Shown in pieces: positions 13,201-28,200 of a stretch of DNA of 64,000 bases (the stretch's first letter is position 1; every line of letters begins with the position of its first letter). Below the pieces are notes generated by a model. It was not told the origin of the DNA. It was given only the letters and a program-made list of their open reading frames with translations, and searched no databases. The stretch is taken from contig NC_092672.1 in NCBI RefSeq assembly GCF_964355755.1, forward strand, positions 37,754,501 through 37,818,500. Direction: 5' to 3'. Made by a program: the position numbers and the translations under genes. Origin of the DNA: Antedon mediterranea. Lineage: Eukaryota > Echinodermata > Crinoidea > Comatulida > Antedonidae.

Positions 13201-16200
13201 GTCCAAATATGGTAGTGATATGCCCAAACATGGTAGTGATATGACATCATCATGTCCATATATGGGCACATCACATTCTTTGTCCCATAAAGTTTGATAG
13301 TGTAGACAAGGCTTTAGAAACTATTATTTATTTATTTATTCTGTCTTTATACTGAATGACACTGTCAGTGCTAAAGCATTGATTTCCAGTAGAGAACATT
13401 TACAATAATAATAAACTACTACTCATATCACAGTTTGTATTCTCTAACATTTTTAAAAATATTTTTTTCAATTTGTAGGTGTTGTCTTTGGACCAGTTAT
13501 CAATGACTGAGAAGGTGGTATCTGCGTTACATGCCCTCTTGTTGCCCGGAGGTCAAGGGGCACTATCACCGCTTGAGATCCCACTACCCACTGTTGGGGA
13601 TGGCAGCAGTATCACTATGGCAACTTGCAGGGTATTGGCAGAAATAAAGACAAGGTAACATTCTAAATATTCTGTGAATTAACTGGATGTCCTGCAAATT
13701 GTTTACCTGGGATATGAATAAGATTTGTGAAAAGGAATGATAAATTTACCAATAAAATATTTTTTAGCATTTCTTGTTCAATTTTTCTATTAACATTCAA
13801 TCTATATAGGGCTTCTATTGTATTAGCCACAAATATGAAGAACACAGCTTTTGCAGCAGAATTTGTTAAGCCATCATCTGCTCCTCTGGAGATTCTACGC
13901 TCACTGTCCAGCCAGTGTCCAGCAGGTGACCGTTTGCCCGTGCTAGCATCACAGTGTGAACGCTTAAGAATGTTGTATCGTGATTGCGCCAGACCTCCGC
14001 CACCACCGAGTAAATCTACAACAAGACCTGTAAGTTGTCATTCTATTTGTAATTTAAACATCAACTTAGGCCAGTACCATCTGATATATTTACAGTATGT
14101 TAATTTAATTCTCGGATAAAGACTATAAACCGTAGGTCCCGTGTACACATCTAGATCATGTGCATTTGAAGAACCTAGTACATCTTTCAAGACGAGCAGG
14201 GGGTTACCCTGGTGTACTAGTTCACACACAGCCACTGTCACAAACTCATCACATGTATTTACACTGGCCCTCTGGGAGAACAGTCTTTGACTGAAGAGGC
14301 TAATCAGTATATTATATCTTTAAAATAATTAATAATAATAATATATTTACTTTGTGTAGATGAAGGTGATGACTTTTGACCCCACCAGGACATTTCCTCC
14401 TGTGTGTGGCTGTCTGTTGTCTCAGGATTTCACTGAACTCAGCTTTTTGTCAGACCTACTTTACAGTACAAATTACCCACGAGGAACATTTGTTTATGCC
14501 AGCCAACCAATTCCTAGCATGGTATGTTGGCTCTTGTTTTATTTTTTTTTTAAATTGAATCGCATACTAAACTTATTTGCATAAAAATGTTATTTTACTA
14601 ATTGATTTAATCATAATTATTATTTTTCTCATTTATTTTAATTTATGGAAAAGTTTAAAAAAAAAGTTTATTGAATATTCTGTACAAATAATTCAATTCT
14701 GTCTTATATTAATACATATTCATTCATTATTCATTTATATCATTTATTTTCCATATTATACAAAATACAACAAGTTGTTCAAAACGTGGAGATTAAAATG
14801 AAGCTAATAAAAATGAATGTGCTAAAAACACAACATAACATAATACAGTACATCAAGATACAATATTTTGTTTGTGTCTCCTGTTTTGTAGGCCCCATCA
14901 TTTTACTGGGAGTTAAAGTTGTCTTTGTTTGGGGACAGTGGAGAGGAGCCTGGGCCTTGCATCTCATTTGGATTTGCTCCTGAAGCTGACAGGAGGCGTA
15001 GCGGGGCCTGGACAAACCCTGTAGGAACTGTACTCTTTCACAAGTAGGTTGCTTTATTATCAGAATTACAGCTATTTGTGATCAGGATCACAGCTATTTG
15101 TGATCAGAATCACAGCTATTTGTGATCAGGATCACAGCTATTTGTGATCAGAATCACAGCTATTTGTGATCAGAATTACAGCTATTTGTGATCAGGATCA
15201 CAGCTATTTGTGATCAGAATTACAGCTATTTGTGATAAGAATCACAGCTATTTGTGATCGAATCACAGCTATTTGTGATCAGAATTACAGCTATTTGTGA
15301 TCAGAATTACAGCTATTTGTGATCAGAATTACAGCTATTTATGATCAGAATTACAGCTATTTGTGATCAGAATTACAGCTATTTGTGATCAGAATTACAG
15401 CTATTTTTGATCAGAATTACAGCTATTTGTGATCAGAATTACAGCTATTTGTGATCAGAATTACAGCTATTTGTGATCAGAATTACAGCTATTTGTGATC
15501 AGAATCACAGCTATTTGTGATCAGAATTACAGCTATTTGTGATCAGAATTACAGCTATTTGTGATCAGAATTACAGCTATTTGTGATCAGAATTACAGCT
15601 ATTTATGATCAGAATCACAGCTATTTGTGATCAGAATCACAGCTATTTGTGATCAGAATCACAGCTATTTGTGATCAGAATTACAGCTATTTGTGATCAG
15701 AATTACAGCTATTTTCTAACTGTTTTTTAAAGCAATGGCAGAGCTGTACATTACAACGGTTCAAGCTTACTTCAATGGCGTAGTGTACGTCTTGACATAA
15801 CGCTTAAAGGCGGAGATGTCGCTGGTATAGGTTGGGAGAAGGATAAAACATCAGTACGAGGCAGTGAGAAAGGTCGTGTCTTCTTCACATACAATGGACG
15901 GAGGTTAGCTACATCATTAGAAGATGTTGCAGCCGGTCTATATCCAGTGGTTCACATTCAAAAAAAGGTACAATACCTTGTATTCTATAGCCATCATTAT
16001 GAACTATTGTATTTATTGATTGATCACTTTATTTCAGAATAAATATTCTAACACATCAGGCAATGAACATTAATTCTAAACCGCCCGGTGATATACTGAA
16101 ATTTAATTAATTAATTTGAAACGATTAAGATGAGGAAATCTGTGAGAATGAGAAAAAGTCGGCCCAACCGAGACTCGAACTCAGATCGCCTGCTTGATAT

Positions 16201-19200
16201 GCAGATATCCTAACCATTAGACCACCATGTATAAAATAGGATTTTCTCCCATTTGGTGAAGATATTGAAGATCCTAACAGATAGTTCGTAGTACACCTAT
16301 CAAGATCATTTTCACTATTCAAAACTCTTATTCTAAAACCATAGACGCACTTGCGAAGTCTTTCAAATTGTTAATTGATATTTTTGTTTACATTGTTTAT
16401 TGTGTTCCCAAAGTTTGTATCGGAATTTATTTTAAGTTAGTGGGTGGGATTATACTCGGTCATGGGATTATTCTTTTTATTGCAGAATACGAGAATCCGA
16501 GCCAATTTTGGTTCACATGCATTTGCGTATGCAGAAGGCTTACAGCACTACAAAGCTGCGGAGGGCTGTTCAGACTCAATGGAAGAAATAAGTGCAAACT
16601 TTAGGGTTCTACCATTTCACACAGAAGAAGAAAGTGATAATGAAGGAACAACACCCACCAATCTAACTGCAGAGCCTATAGGAGATTCCAAAGCAACACC
16701 ATTAGCTGTTGTAGCAGCCAAACCTTGCAAAATAGTGGAATCACCTTCACAACCTCAAGGTAAACAATTGTTATGTAGATTCTATACACCTGTAAATAAT
16801 GTATTAAGCTCTATGAAACTTTATGTGACAACAAAATGTGATGTGCCCATATATGGACATGATGATGTCATATCACTACCATATTTAAGCATATCACTAC
16901 CATATTTGGGCACATCACACTATTTTTTATAGTATAGACAGAGCTTTAGAAGGTGAAATTATAACGCAATCAATTTAGAAAATTACCTAATTTTAAAATT
17001 GTATTACAGAATAAAAAACACTGCATACTCAACTCCAAATGAGTTTGCTTTTTTTTTAATGGATATCAAAGTTTACGGAATATTTAAAATTGTTATTTCA
17101 AATAGAATATGACACCGACACTGCAAATCTGTATGAACTTAGAAAGAGCTATGACAACTTTACGAGCACAGGACCAGACATCCGCCTGCTAATGGCCAAT
17201 CAGGAGGATGATAGCGAGGATGATGATAGTGATGACAACCTGCACGAAGATCACCACGCTTTACTTGTGAAAGCTTGGGAGAGTAAAGTGTTTCCAGTTA
17301 TAAGAAGAAGATTCAGAAATGAAGCTGAGCGACGATCTGGATTAGAACAAATTAAAGGAGCTTTACAATTAGGTAAGAACTAGTGATCTAGTGAACTCTA
17401 CAGTATGTGACCTGATTGTGTGACGTAGAGAAGATGGATCTTGTGATAGTTGGGAGGCAGGGTGGTCCAATGGATGGGTACTTTCTAAATAAAAAATCAT
17501 GATCTCTGTGACCTGATAGAGAGATGTGATAGATGATGAGGAGGGAAGGTGGGTGGGTGGTTAAAAATAGGTCAATAAATAGCACAATGAATGATGTGAT
17601 TTTAAATTTTATGTATAGTGCATGTATGTCAATGTTTTTACTATCTTGAATTTTACCCCTTTTGTATTTGATATGTCTTTTTGGCTCTGGTGTACAAAAA
17701 AAAACAAATTTCTTATACTGTATATACTGTATATTGGACTAATAAAGGTTGTGTAAGCAGCACATTCATTCATCAAGCCCGTTCTATGCATAATATACAG
17801 TACTAAGTTTACAATAGTGATAACAATTTCCACAGGTATGACTGATATAGCCCGCCAGACAGTTGAATTCCTGTATGAAGAGAATGGTGGCATGCCCAGA
17901 GAACTCCACCTGCCAACCATGGAAGACATCAAAGCAGAAGCAGCTAAGTTCTCTATTGATAAGGTTCGCAAAGGCACATCTGTTGTCATCTGCCAACCAG
18001 AGAACTTGGTGTCTTCAGGAGGCACAGTGGTTCCCAAGTTTGCAGTAAGAGGGATGCTGAAGACGTTTGGCCTAACTGGAGCTGTGCTTGATGTTGATAC
18101 GGTAACTAATGGTATTTAACTGAAATAAATCATTCCAGTTGAATAACTTATTTAAAGCCCCATTCCCTACGTTTTTTAGATCTAATTTAAGATCACAAAC
18201 TATATTTAATGTAAAAATAATACTATATGGTCCTATTGCGATAACTTTTTTCGTCTTTAAACGGTTAAAAATGTGAAAAATAAATCGATTTTAATAATTA
18301 TAGCGGCCCGCTATAAATCCCAAAATGCATTGCGCGCGGATTGATATTTTTGTTTTTCACCTGTAATTCGCCCACTTTTCGATCGATCGTGAAGCCAAAA
18401 CAAATGGAAGACTCCTAACTTTTCAGCGAAAATACCGGGTGTTCCCCAATTTGTATCAACGGAGTCTGGCAAAAATAGAAAGACAATTAATGCAGCAACT
18501 ATACAACGTCAGGCTAGGTATATAGCTAGCGTACGATGTTCGTACGTTACCGATGTTTACCAGCTAGGCCTACAAAACTAAGCCTAGCTAGGCTAGGCCT
18601 GAGACCGTCCACGAGAGTTCGATCGCCGCGAGCTACTTAGGTAGTGCATTGTTTCTCACTTTTTATCATAATTTACCATAAAACGTACATTTAAGACAAG
18701 GAATGACATGGTTTAATGTTTTTAAAGTGATATATATGTATTATTTTCCAAAAAACGTCCAAAATTGCAGGGAAGGGGTCTTTAACTGAAATTATTTACT
18801 TATTGACCAGCATCGTTAAAATGTTCCTAATTAGAACAGTTATGAAATTCATATAATATATACAAAAACATTAAAATTTCAATTGATAATAATAATAATT
18901 ATTATTATCCCCACAGCAAAATGAACTAGTCCAAGTTGAGACGTACCTCAGAAGTGAGGGTGTTCTTGTTTGTTTCTGGTATCCAATTGAGCTACTACAA
19001 AGACCAAGAGCTGGTTACAGAAGAAGTGATTCCTCTGAATGTATGACCTTTGACATATCCAACATTGTCATTCATAAGTAAGTATAGTACTGATAAATAC
19101 CATACCTTGACTTTATGCATGTGTATTTCTTTAGAATGCTGGTGGTGTGTGTTATCATAAAAGTGTACAATTTGCCTTAGTAGCACATCCTCCATCTTAA

Positions 19201-22200
19201 AATGGATATGAAAGGTTTTTAATTTTCAAAAAAATGACTTTGTATGAATCCTTTTAATGTTAATAAACAGCACACAAAAAATTAGATTCGAATACCTAGT
19301 AGAACTTGAGAAATAAACAAATTAAATGTTAATATAAAACCTCACTAAAATGCTCTAATGTTTGTTTTGGTGGAATTATAGATAATAGATAGACTCAGTG
19401 TATTTTAGTATACATTCTGTGTTAAGCTCAGTCTAATTATAGATAATAGATAGACTCAGTGTATTGTAGTATACATTCAGTGTTAAGCTCAGTCTAATTA
19501 TAGATAATAGATAGACTCAGTGTATTTTAGTATACATTCAGTGTTAAGCTCAGTCTAATTATAGATAATAGATAGACTCAGTGTATTTTAGTATACATTC
19601 TGTGTTAAGCTCAGTCTAATTATAGATAATAGATAGACTCAGTGTATTTTAGTATACATTCAGTGTTAAGCTCAGTCTAATTATAGATAATAGATAGACT
19701 CAGTGTATTTTAGTATACATTCTGTGTTAAGCTCAGTCTAATTATAGATAATAGATAGACTCAGTGTATTGTAGTATACATTCAGTGTTAAGCTCAGTCT
19801 AATTATAGATAATAGATAGACTCAGTGTATTGTAGTATACATTCAGTGTTAAGCTCAGTCTAATTATAGATAATAGATAGACTCAGTGTATTTTAGTATA
19901 CATTCAGTGTTAAGCTCAGTCTAATTATAGATAATAGATAGACTCAGTGTATTTTAGTATACATTCAGTGTTAAGCTCAGTCTAATTATAGATAATAGAT
20001 AGACTCAGTGTATTTTAGTATACATTCAGTGTTAAGCTCAGTCTAATTATAGATAATAGATAGACTCAGTGTATTTTAGTATACATTCAGTGTTAAGCTC
20101 AGTCTAATTATAGATAATAGATAGACTCAGTGTATTTTAGTATACATTCAGTGTTAAGCTCAGTCTAATTATAGATAATAGATAGACTCAGTGTATTTTA
20201 GTATACATTCAGTGTTAAGCTCAGTCTAATTATAGATAATAGATAGACTCAGTGTATTTTAGTATACATTCAGTGTTAAGCTCAGTCTAATTATAGATAA
20301 TAGATAGACTCAGTGTATTTTAGTATACATTCAGTGTTAAGCTCAGTCTAATTATAGATAATAGATAGACTCAGTGTATTTTAGTATACATTCAGTGTTA
20401 AGCTCAGTCTAATTATAGATAATAGATAGACTCAGTGTATTTTAGTATACATTCAGTGTTAAGCTCAGTCTAATTATAGATAATAGATAGACTCAGTGTA
20501 TTTTAGTATACATTCAGTGTTAAGCTCAGTCTAATTATAGATAATAGATAGACTCAGTGTATTTTAGTATACATTCAGTGTTAAGCTCAGTCTAATTATA
20601 GATAATAGATAGACTCAGTGTATTTTAGTATACATTCAGTGTTAAGCTCAGTCTAATTATAGATAATAGATAGACTCAGTGCATTTTAGTATACATTCTG
20701 TGTTAAGCTCAGTCTAATTATAGATAATAGATAGACTCAGTGTATTTTAGTATACATTCAGTGTTAAGCTCAGTCTAATTATAGATAATAGATAGACTCA
20801 GTGTATTGTAGTATACATTCAGTGTTAAGCTCAGTCTAATTATAGATAATAGATAGACTCAGTGTATTTTAGTATACATTCAGTGTTAAGCTCAGTCTAA
20901 TTATAGATAATAGATAGACTCAGTGTATTTTAGTATACATTCAGTGTTAAGCTCAGTCTAATTATAGATAATAGATAGACTCAGTGTATTTTAGTATACA
21001 TTCAGTGTTAAGCTCAGTCTAATTATAGATAATAGATAGACTCAGTGTATTTTAGTATACATTCAGTGTTAAGCTCAGTCTAATTATAGATAATAGATAG
21101 ACTCAGTGTATTTTAGTATACATTCAGTGTTAAGCTCAGTCTAATTATAGATAATAGATAGACTCAGTGCATAGTATACATTCAGTCTACACTATCAAAC
21201 TAGTTTGACAAAAAATATGCCCCAAATATGGTAGTGCTATGCCCAAACATGGTAGTGATATGACATCATAATGTAGTCCATATATGGCACATCATTTCTT
21301 TGTCACATAAAGTTTGATAGTGTAGGCAGAGCTTTAGTAATGTTTTTCCAATAAATACAATTTCCAATAATATGTCCACTCACAATAATAAGACATTACA
21401 ATTTTACAGAGAACTAGTAAACTTTGAATCAGGTCTGGCCAAGATGTATCTACGCAGTGCTTTAATCAACTTGCTACGACAGGCTGATAATACACATGTA
21501 GTTGAAGCTCTCAGTTTTCCCCTGACATCATCACAAGCAGCTGCCAATCAAACTCAAGACAACGCCCAGCTTAAGTTATTATCCAATCAGCTTCTAGCTC
21601 CACCACAGTCTGATGGAACTCTTCAGTTGACGTCGCTTTTGACAACAAAGTCACCCAAGCAAAGTTTATCAAGTAGTCTGCTACGATTCTCTGACATATT
21701 TTATGAAGAAGCAGACGTGTTAAGGAATGAACTAAAAGTTGCAATTGCAACTGCTCTACAACAAGGAGGTGAAAGTCACTTGATGGAACTGGTTTCTGAG
21801 TTCTGTGGCTTCTTACAGGTATGTTTACTTCTATCTATCCAACATCTTCTTCTTCTTATCCTTCTTTTGATGAATCCACACATTTCAACGATGGGTCTTT
21901 TGCTCTTTCTACACTGTCAAACTGTATGTGACAACAAAATGTGATGTGCTCATATATGGAAATGATGATGTCATATCACTACCATATTTAAGCATATCAC
22001 TACCATATTTGTGGACATCACACTTTTTGTAAAACTAGTTTGATAGTGTAGACAGAGCTTTATAATCCCAAAATTACTTCACTTGTCCAAAAGATAGTAT
22101 CGCATACAACGTTTACAAAAAAGAAACATAAATTTAAATTACTTTTTTACTTTCTTTTTAGATTGCACCAAAGAATTTTCTTTGTGAAGAAGTTATTGTC

Positions 22201-25200
22201 AATGAAAACAAAATGAACACAGATGTAAAGTTTCCTGGGACCTGTTGCATTGTTGTTAGTTGTAGGCAAGATAGTAAAACGACCAAGAAAGAGTGAGTTG
22301 AACATTGAACAATTGTCAAACAAATTAAGTTTCGATCAATTTTTTGTTGTTGTATTACTATGCTGGTGCTGGTAACCATGATAATAGTTCACAAATGGTG
22401 GCTATTGACTGTATACAGTTAGCGCTTAAGGACCTGCCTTTTGATGCTCAAAACAAAAACTATTACTGAATCAAATACACCCTTGACCCCACACTCCGAG
22501 TGAACTTACAGTAATTTCATTATGTTTTACATTGCGTTTGTTTTTATCACAGAATTTCTTTGTACCAAGCTCCGTGGGCCAAGATTTGTTACTATGGACA
22601 AGGCCATAAGATAAAAAAATCTGGGCATACGGCACCAAGAGAAGTAATATGTTATCCTGCCAATGCATCGGCAAACACTGGAGGGGGGTTAACAGGTCCA
22701 CCGACATACGAACTTCAACCTTATCCTTCAGGAATAATACCAAGTGACTGTGTTTATGCCAAGATAGGAGTTTCACCATCTCCTGGGTATGTTGTTACAA
22801 TGCATGGTCTGCCACCTAGTTTTCCACTGGCAATGGCGTTCATCGAAACTCTTATTACTTGTTGTGCAGACCTTACATTGGTTTTTCCTGAGACAGTTCT
22901 ACCAACTAGCACTATCGGAGATAATGATTGCGATAATATTAGCAGGCAAGATTTACCTCTTGGAAGCAATGTTCCTTTGTACTTATTAGAACTTTTAGCA
23001 AATTATATCTGGACGACGTCATCTCCACCATCAATCAAAGAATATATTTTCCATATGATGGCGCAGCTTTTAAGATTAGCACGAAAGAAGGAAGCAGGTC
23101 AACCAATGATGCCATCTCTAAGTTTGATGCTTAGACTTCAACAACTTAAGTTTCAGCTGCATGACTTAGAAATCATTGAGAGTTCTGGTGATTTTTGTAG
23201 GCATTCAACATATTTCTTTTCCTTAATGGAAATCTCTTTAGCAGTTTCAGAACTTGGAAGTTCTGTAGGTTCACCAACACCAGTATCTCCAAGCACGTCT
23301 TTAATGAGTCCCTTTGGACTTCCGTCGAGTCACAGTTCTGCTCGACGAAAGAAAACAAAATCCAAAAAAGGTAGTATCCCGAGGCGTAGCAGTGAAGCAG
23401 AAGTAGACTCTGCAAGACGGAAGAAGTCAGACGAACATTTGTGGTTTCAGCGTGCAACCGCATCTTCTCTGTTGCTTCGTTGTTTGCTTAAAGAGTTCCA
23501 ATCGGAAGATAGTACTTTGGAAGAAGCGTTATTAGAAGCACATCAAAAGATAAGCTGTCCATCTTGTCATTCAAGACTTTTAATCATTTCTGGGATTCCA
23601 GTTTGTTTGGATGAACTTACAGTTAGAAATTCTATCACAGAAATTGCTAATGTTAATGGTGGACTTTTTAATGATGAACTTTGGATTCCAACACAAAAGC
23701 CACTTTTGATGAAAGAAATTGTCGTTGATGAGAAAACAAAAGTTTTAGAACAACAGTCAGGCGATGACCCTACTGCTCAAGTGGATGTTCAGTCAGTTTT
23801 AGCAGAGTTGTTAGCTGGTATGGATCTGTGGCAGGAACAACAGCTTGCAGCTATCTCACAGGGACAACAAGATGCTACTTCAGGGGGAGGAGGAGCAACA
23901 GGAGATAATGTTAATGAGGCGGAAAATCTTCTGTCTCCTAGAATCAAAGGTTACGCTGTATTACAAGTACGAAGCAATGCTAATATTGAACACATGGAAG
24001 CTTCACTTGTAAATATCAAGGCAATGTCTCAAATTGATGGAGGTTTAGTTTCTGGAGAAGACATCTTGTCTATTTCTCCAGTGAATTCAACTCTTCTCAC
24101 ACAAGGTGCTACTGAGATGAATATACTACTGGAATACCTAACAGCTAAGCTTCAAATGTCTGACAACTGCTTAAACTGTCAAGCTGTTGAAACCTTATCA
24201 GAGATTTTTGTCACTACGGTGACCGCGTCTGAATCGTCAAAGACCAAAGAACAAGGACGATCTGTAGGATCCCCTGATGCCATATTAACCCTGACCAAAG
24301 AACAAATTCTTCAGCAAATGCCTGGCAACCTCTTACATGATTTCCTCTCTGCCAGCAAGGCACCAAAGAAATCCTACACAGAACAGGTTTCACATGTTTT
24401 ACGTCATTACGGAATTCCAAACCCATCAAAACCAAAAAAGACATTACCAAAATCTTCAAAAGATCCGGGAAAAGGGGTTGGAAAGAAAAGTACAAAATCT
24501 GCTAAAGAAAAATTGTTTGTAGCCGAAGTTACGTCTCCAAAATCAAAAACAGGAGAAAAGAAAGTAAAGAAGGTAGAAAAGGGAACAAAAGAAACAAGTG
24601 AGTTAAAAGTCAAAGATGTCCACGAAGAAAAGGTTTTGACAAATGAAGGCTTTCTTCAGTTTGTATCAGATAAAATAAAAGAGGATGTCACGGCGGTATG
24701 GAGAGGGATCATGGCTTGTGGATACAGTTTACAATATGAAAAGTAAGTACGTGCTTCAAATGTAAGTTTCAAACCTCCATGCAATAGCACACATTTGTAT
24801 AACGAACAAACACACTCTTATAATATACATTTAAATTCAAAGACAAAACTGGCTGTTACACCAAGTAGACTTCACCCCCATGATATTTATTTATCTCTTG
24901 ATTCTGATTTATATACAGAAACAAATAAAGTAAGTCAACATTTTGAAGCATTCAAGTGTAAAACTTTACCCTCATAATTTCTGAATTTCAGGTTCAAGAT
25001 ACACATGTTAGCTTTCATACAATATCTTATTGTTTTTGTATTTAATTCATCCATTATAGGCTGTTTATCCCTGATAGCAGCTCAGCACTGTCAGCCATGA
25101 AGAACTGGAAAAATGAGAAAGACCTTGCTTTGGTCTCTTTTGTTAACTCCCTCTGCCGAAAGCTGGCTGTTACACCAAGTAGACTTCACCCCCATGAAAT

Positions 25201-28200
25201 TTATATTTCAGAGGCAGAGTTGGCTTATTCAGACTACAAGCCCTTACAAGGTATGTAAAGCTCTGTCTACACTATCAAACTTTATGTGATAAAAATAGAT
25301 ATAATGTGCCCATATATGGACACAATAACGTCATTACTTTTTTCTAGCTTCTTCTTCCTATGTTAATAATGCAAAGACTATTATTGTTAAAATTTTATTT
25401 TATAAGAAAAAAGAAAGGAAATAATGTTTTCATTGAATTGAATGGAATATCAATACCTTATTTGGGCAGAGTTTGATAGTGTAAATAAATAAAGCTTAAA
25501 TGCAATACAGTAGTATGGTTTCTTCAGACAGTGATAAACTATGTATTTTAAAGACTAACATGAATCAATCTTGTATTTAGATATTCCATTTGAATAATTT
25601 CAGGTACTTCCACTGAAGCTCTCATTCTTCGATTTGCACTTTTGCAAAATCTCAACAACCAGATAGAAAGCTCGCTCTTGCCATTTGTGGATCTCAGACC
25701 AGCAAAGACATTCAACCTGTCATCAGCTGCTGTGCTTGAGCAGTCACGAGGTCTTTTGTTCTACGACACCAAGGATAAATTATTCAATGTGATACTGGAC
25801 TCTACAGCACAACGTAGTGTTGACCATGCTGCTCCAGAAATTACATTAGACCCACTGGAAGTCCTAGGAGGTATGTTTTAGATTTACTAAATTTCTTTGT
25901 AAACCACTTTATTCAGTTGGTGGTACACTAAAGACACATTCATTTTGTTAGCAACATTAAACTACCATTTGTTCTCATTGTTTATTTAACTCATGTATTT
26001 TACCTATAATATCAATGTTTACTATTCATTTGATTCATACAGCTGACACCACTGGGTGCCTGTCTACTCAATTCTGTCAAGCGGCCCGCCAACTTTCAAC
26101 CGTCCCATCTTCTAAATTGTGCGTCAAGATAGCAAGTGGTGGCGACCCAACCTACGCATTCAATGTCAGACTCACCGGAGAAGAGGTCCACGGCAACAGT
26201 AAGTCTAATACTTAATTACAATTTAAATTATTGTATAGGCAGTTATTAATTGGTAGCTGTTTTATTTTTTTATTAATTGCTGAATTAATTGGTAGTCATA
26301 AGTTTTCTACAACCAACAACCAATTTAGTTTTTTTGTTTGTGAAAGCACAATAAAGATAACTTGAACTTGTTTTACTTATTATTATATTGTTTATTTTCC
26401 AGGTGGATCATTTCGTCATTTTCTTGATCAAGTTACCAAAGAATTACTCAGTCCCTCCCTAGGCCTACTTATGCCATGTCCTAGCTCATCAGTTGGTAAA
26501 AATGTAGGAAAATATATGCTCCGTCCAGGCCTGTTGACATACCCAGAAGAGAAGCTATTACAGTTCCTAGGCCAGTTTCTTGGAATTGCTCTAAGAGCTG
26601 ATATACCCCTAGCTCTTGATTTTATGGCCTGTTTTTGGAAGGGACTGATCGGTCTACAGATTGATATGGAATCAGACTTTAAAGAAGTTGATGTTGTTAC
26701 TAATAAATTCCTGCAAGACTTAGAGAAGGTAAGAATAATCTTAACAAAAGCAACAGTGGAGCTATAGAATTACAATTCTATAGCTCCATGAGTACACAGT
26801 CAATGTTCTATTGGAATAATAGCGCCCTCTAGGAACCATGAATATTATTCTTAACTAATTATAATGCTAATACACTTAGTTTTCTATGGTTATATTCACC
26901 AATTACACTTAAGTGAGATGTTTCACTTAACTCAATAAATATTTTAAGTATTTCCCTAAAATGTATTCACTTAGATAGGAGATTTTTTTTGTATTTTAAG
27001 GGTAGGGTAGGTTTTAAGTGTGAATGGTGAATTTTATTAAAATATGTAATAATTTATATTTCTTCAATTATTTTTCCTTTTTCTAATATTATAGGCAGCA
27101 AATGAAAAAGATTTTCTGTCATTACTCACAAAGTTCTCACTTGAAGAAAATCAGGAAATGGAGAGTGACGAGGATGAACAAAGCAGGTATTGTCATAAGT
27201 TCACCCACACGACACTGATGGGTGTTGAAGTGGAACTGATAGAGGGAGGTAGTGATATCAATCTAAGGTGCGTAAATTACCTGTATTCCTGTAGTTGTCT
27301 CTTTTCATTAAAAGAGTATTGTTGGCAGGTAGCCAGGATTCACTGGGTAGAGGGTTGTGTCTGTCAACAATATCATTACATCTGGCTACAGTTATGCCAG
27401 AGTTTTAAAGAAGATATGGGGATGAGGTGGGAAAACCTTTGTTAATTGTTCCATACATAAACTTAGCAGACTCCATTGAGCAGAATTGTAGCAAAAGCAT
27501 GCTAGCAAATTTTTATTTGTGTAGAAGAATTGCAAAAGTAATTGTTTTATCTATAATTTATTGCTCTTTTATTTTAGTTGGGAGAACAGACTTGATTTCA
27601 TCAAAGCAGTAAAACAACTCCGAATGGATGAGATAGTATCCTGTGAGCGTATGCAAGCAGTACGATGTGGCCTAGCATCTATCATCCCAATACAGTTACT
27701 CTCCCTGATGACAGTACGTGATATTGAGCTTAGAATGTGTGGGCTACCTACAGTGGACTTGGACTTCCTCAAGGTGAGTCATGAGCCTATATATGGACAT
27801 GATGATGTCATATCACTACCATAATTGGTCATGTCACTACCATATTTGGGCACATCACACTTTTTGTAAAACTATTTGTCTTTTTTGCTAAAAGAATATT
27901 GTGGTAGATTAGTTAGTTGTGTTTGCCTGCTGAATCATACAGATACAGTGGAGCCTTTAAAGAGTTTTAAAGAAGACATCACTGGAATATTTGTTATGGT
28001 TAATTTGTCTATACTGAAAATACCAAAAACAATTAGCAGTACTTACCCAAGTCTTTGATTACAAGATGATGTGGTATCAAAACATCTGTATTTGTCATAT
28101 TGTAGATACAATGAAACTATTAAAATGAAAAAAAAGGGCGTTGAGTGAGAAATTATTACAAGTGGAGTTGTAGCTTGGTGTTTTTGGATGCTAAGCATTG

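Noticed and set aside
16156-16232. A working tRNA gene on the minus strand
   Set aside because: Box A and box B words are present but the acceptor stem does not pair; better explained as a SINE head or pseudo-tRNA.
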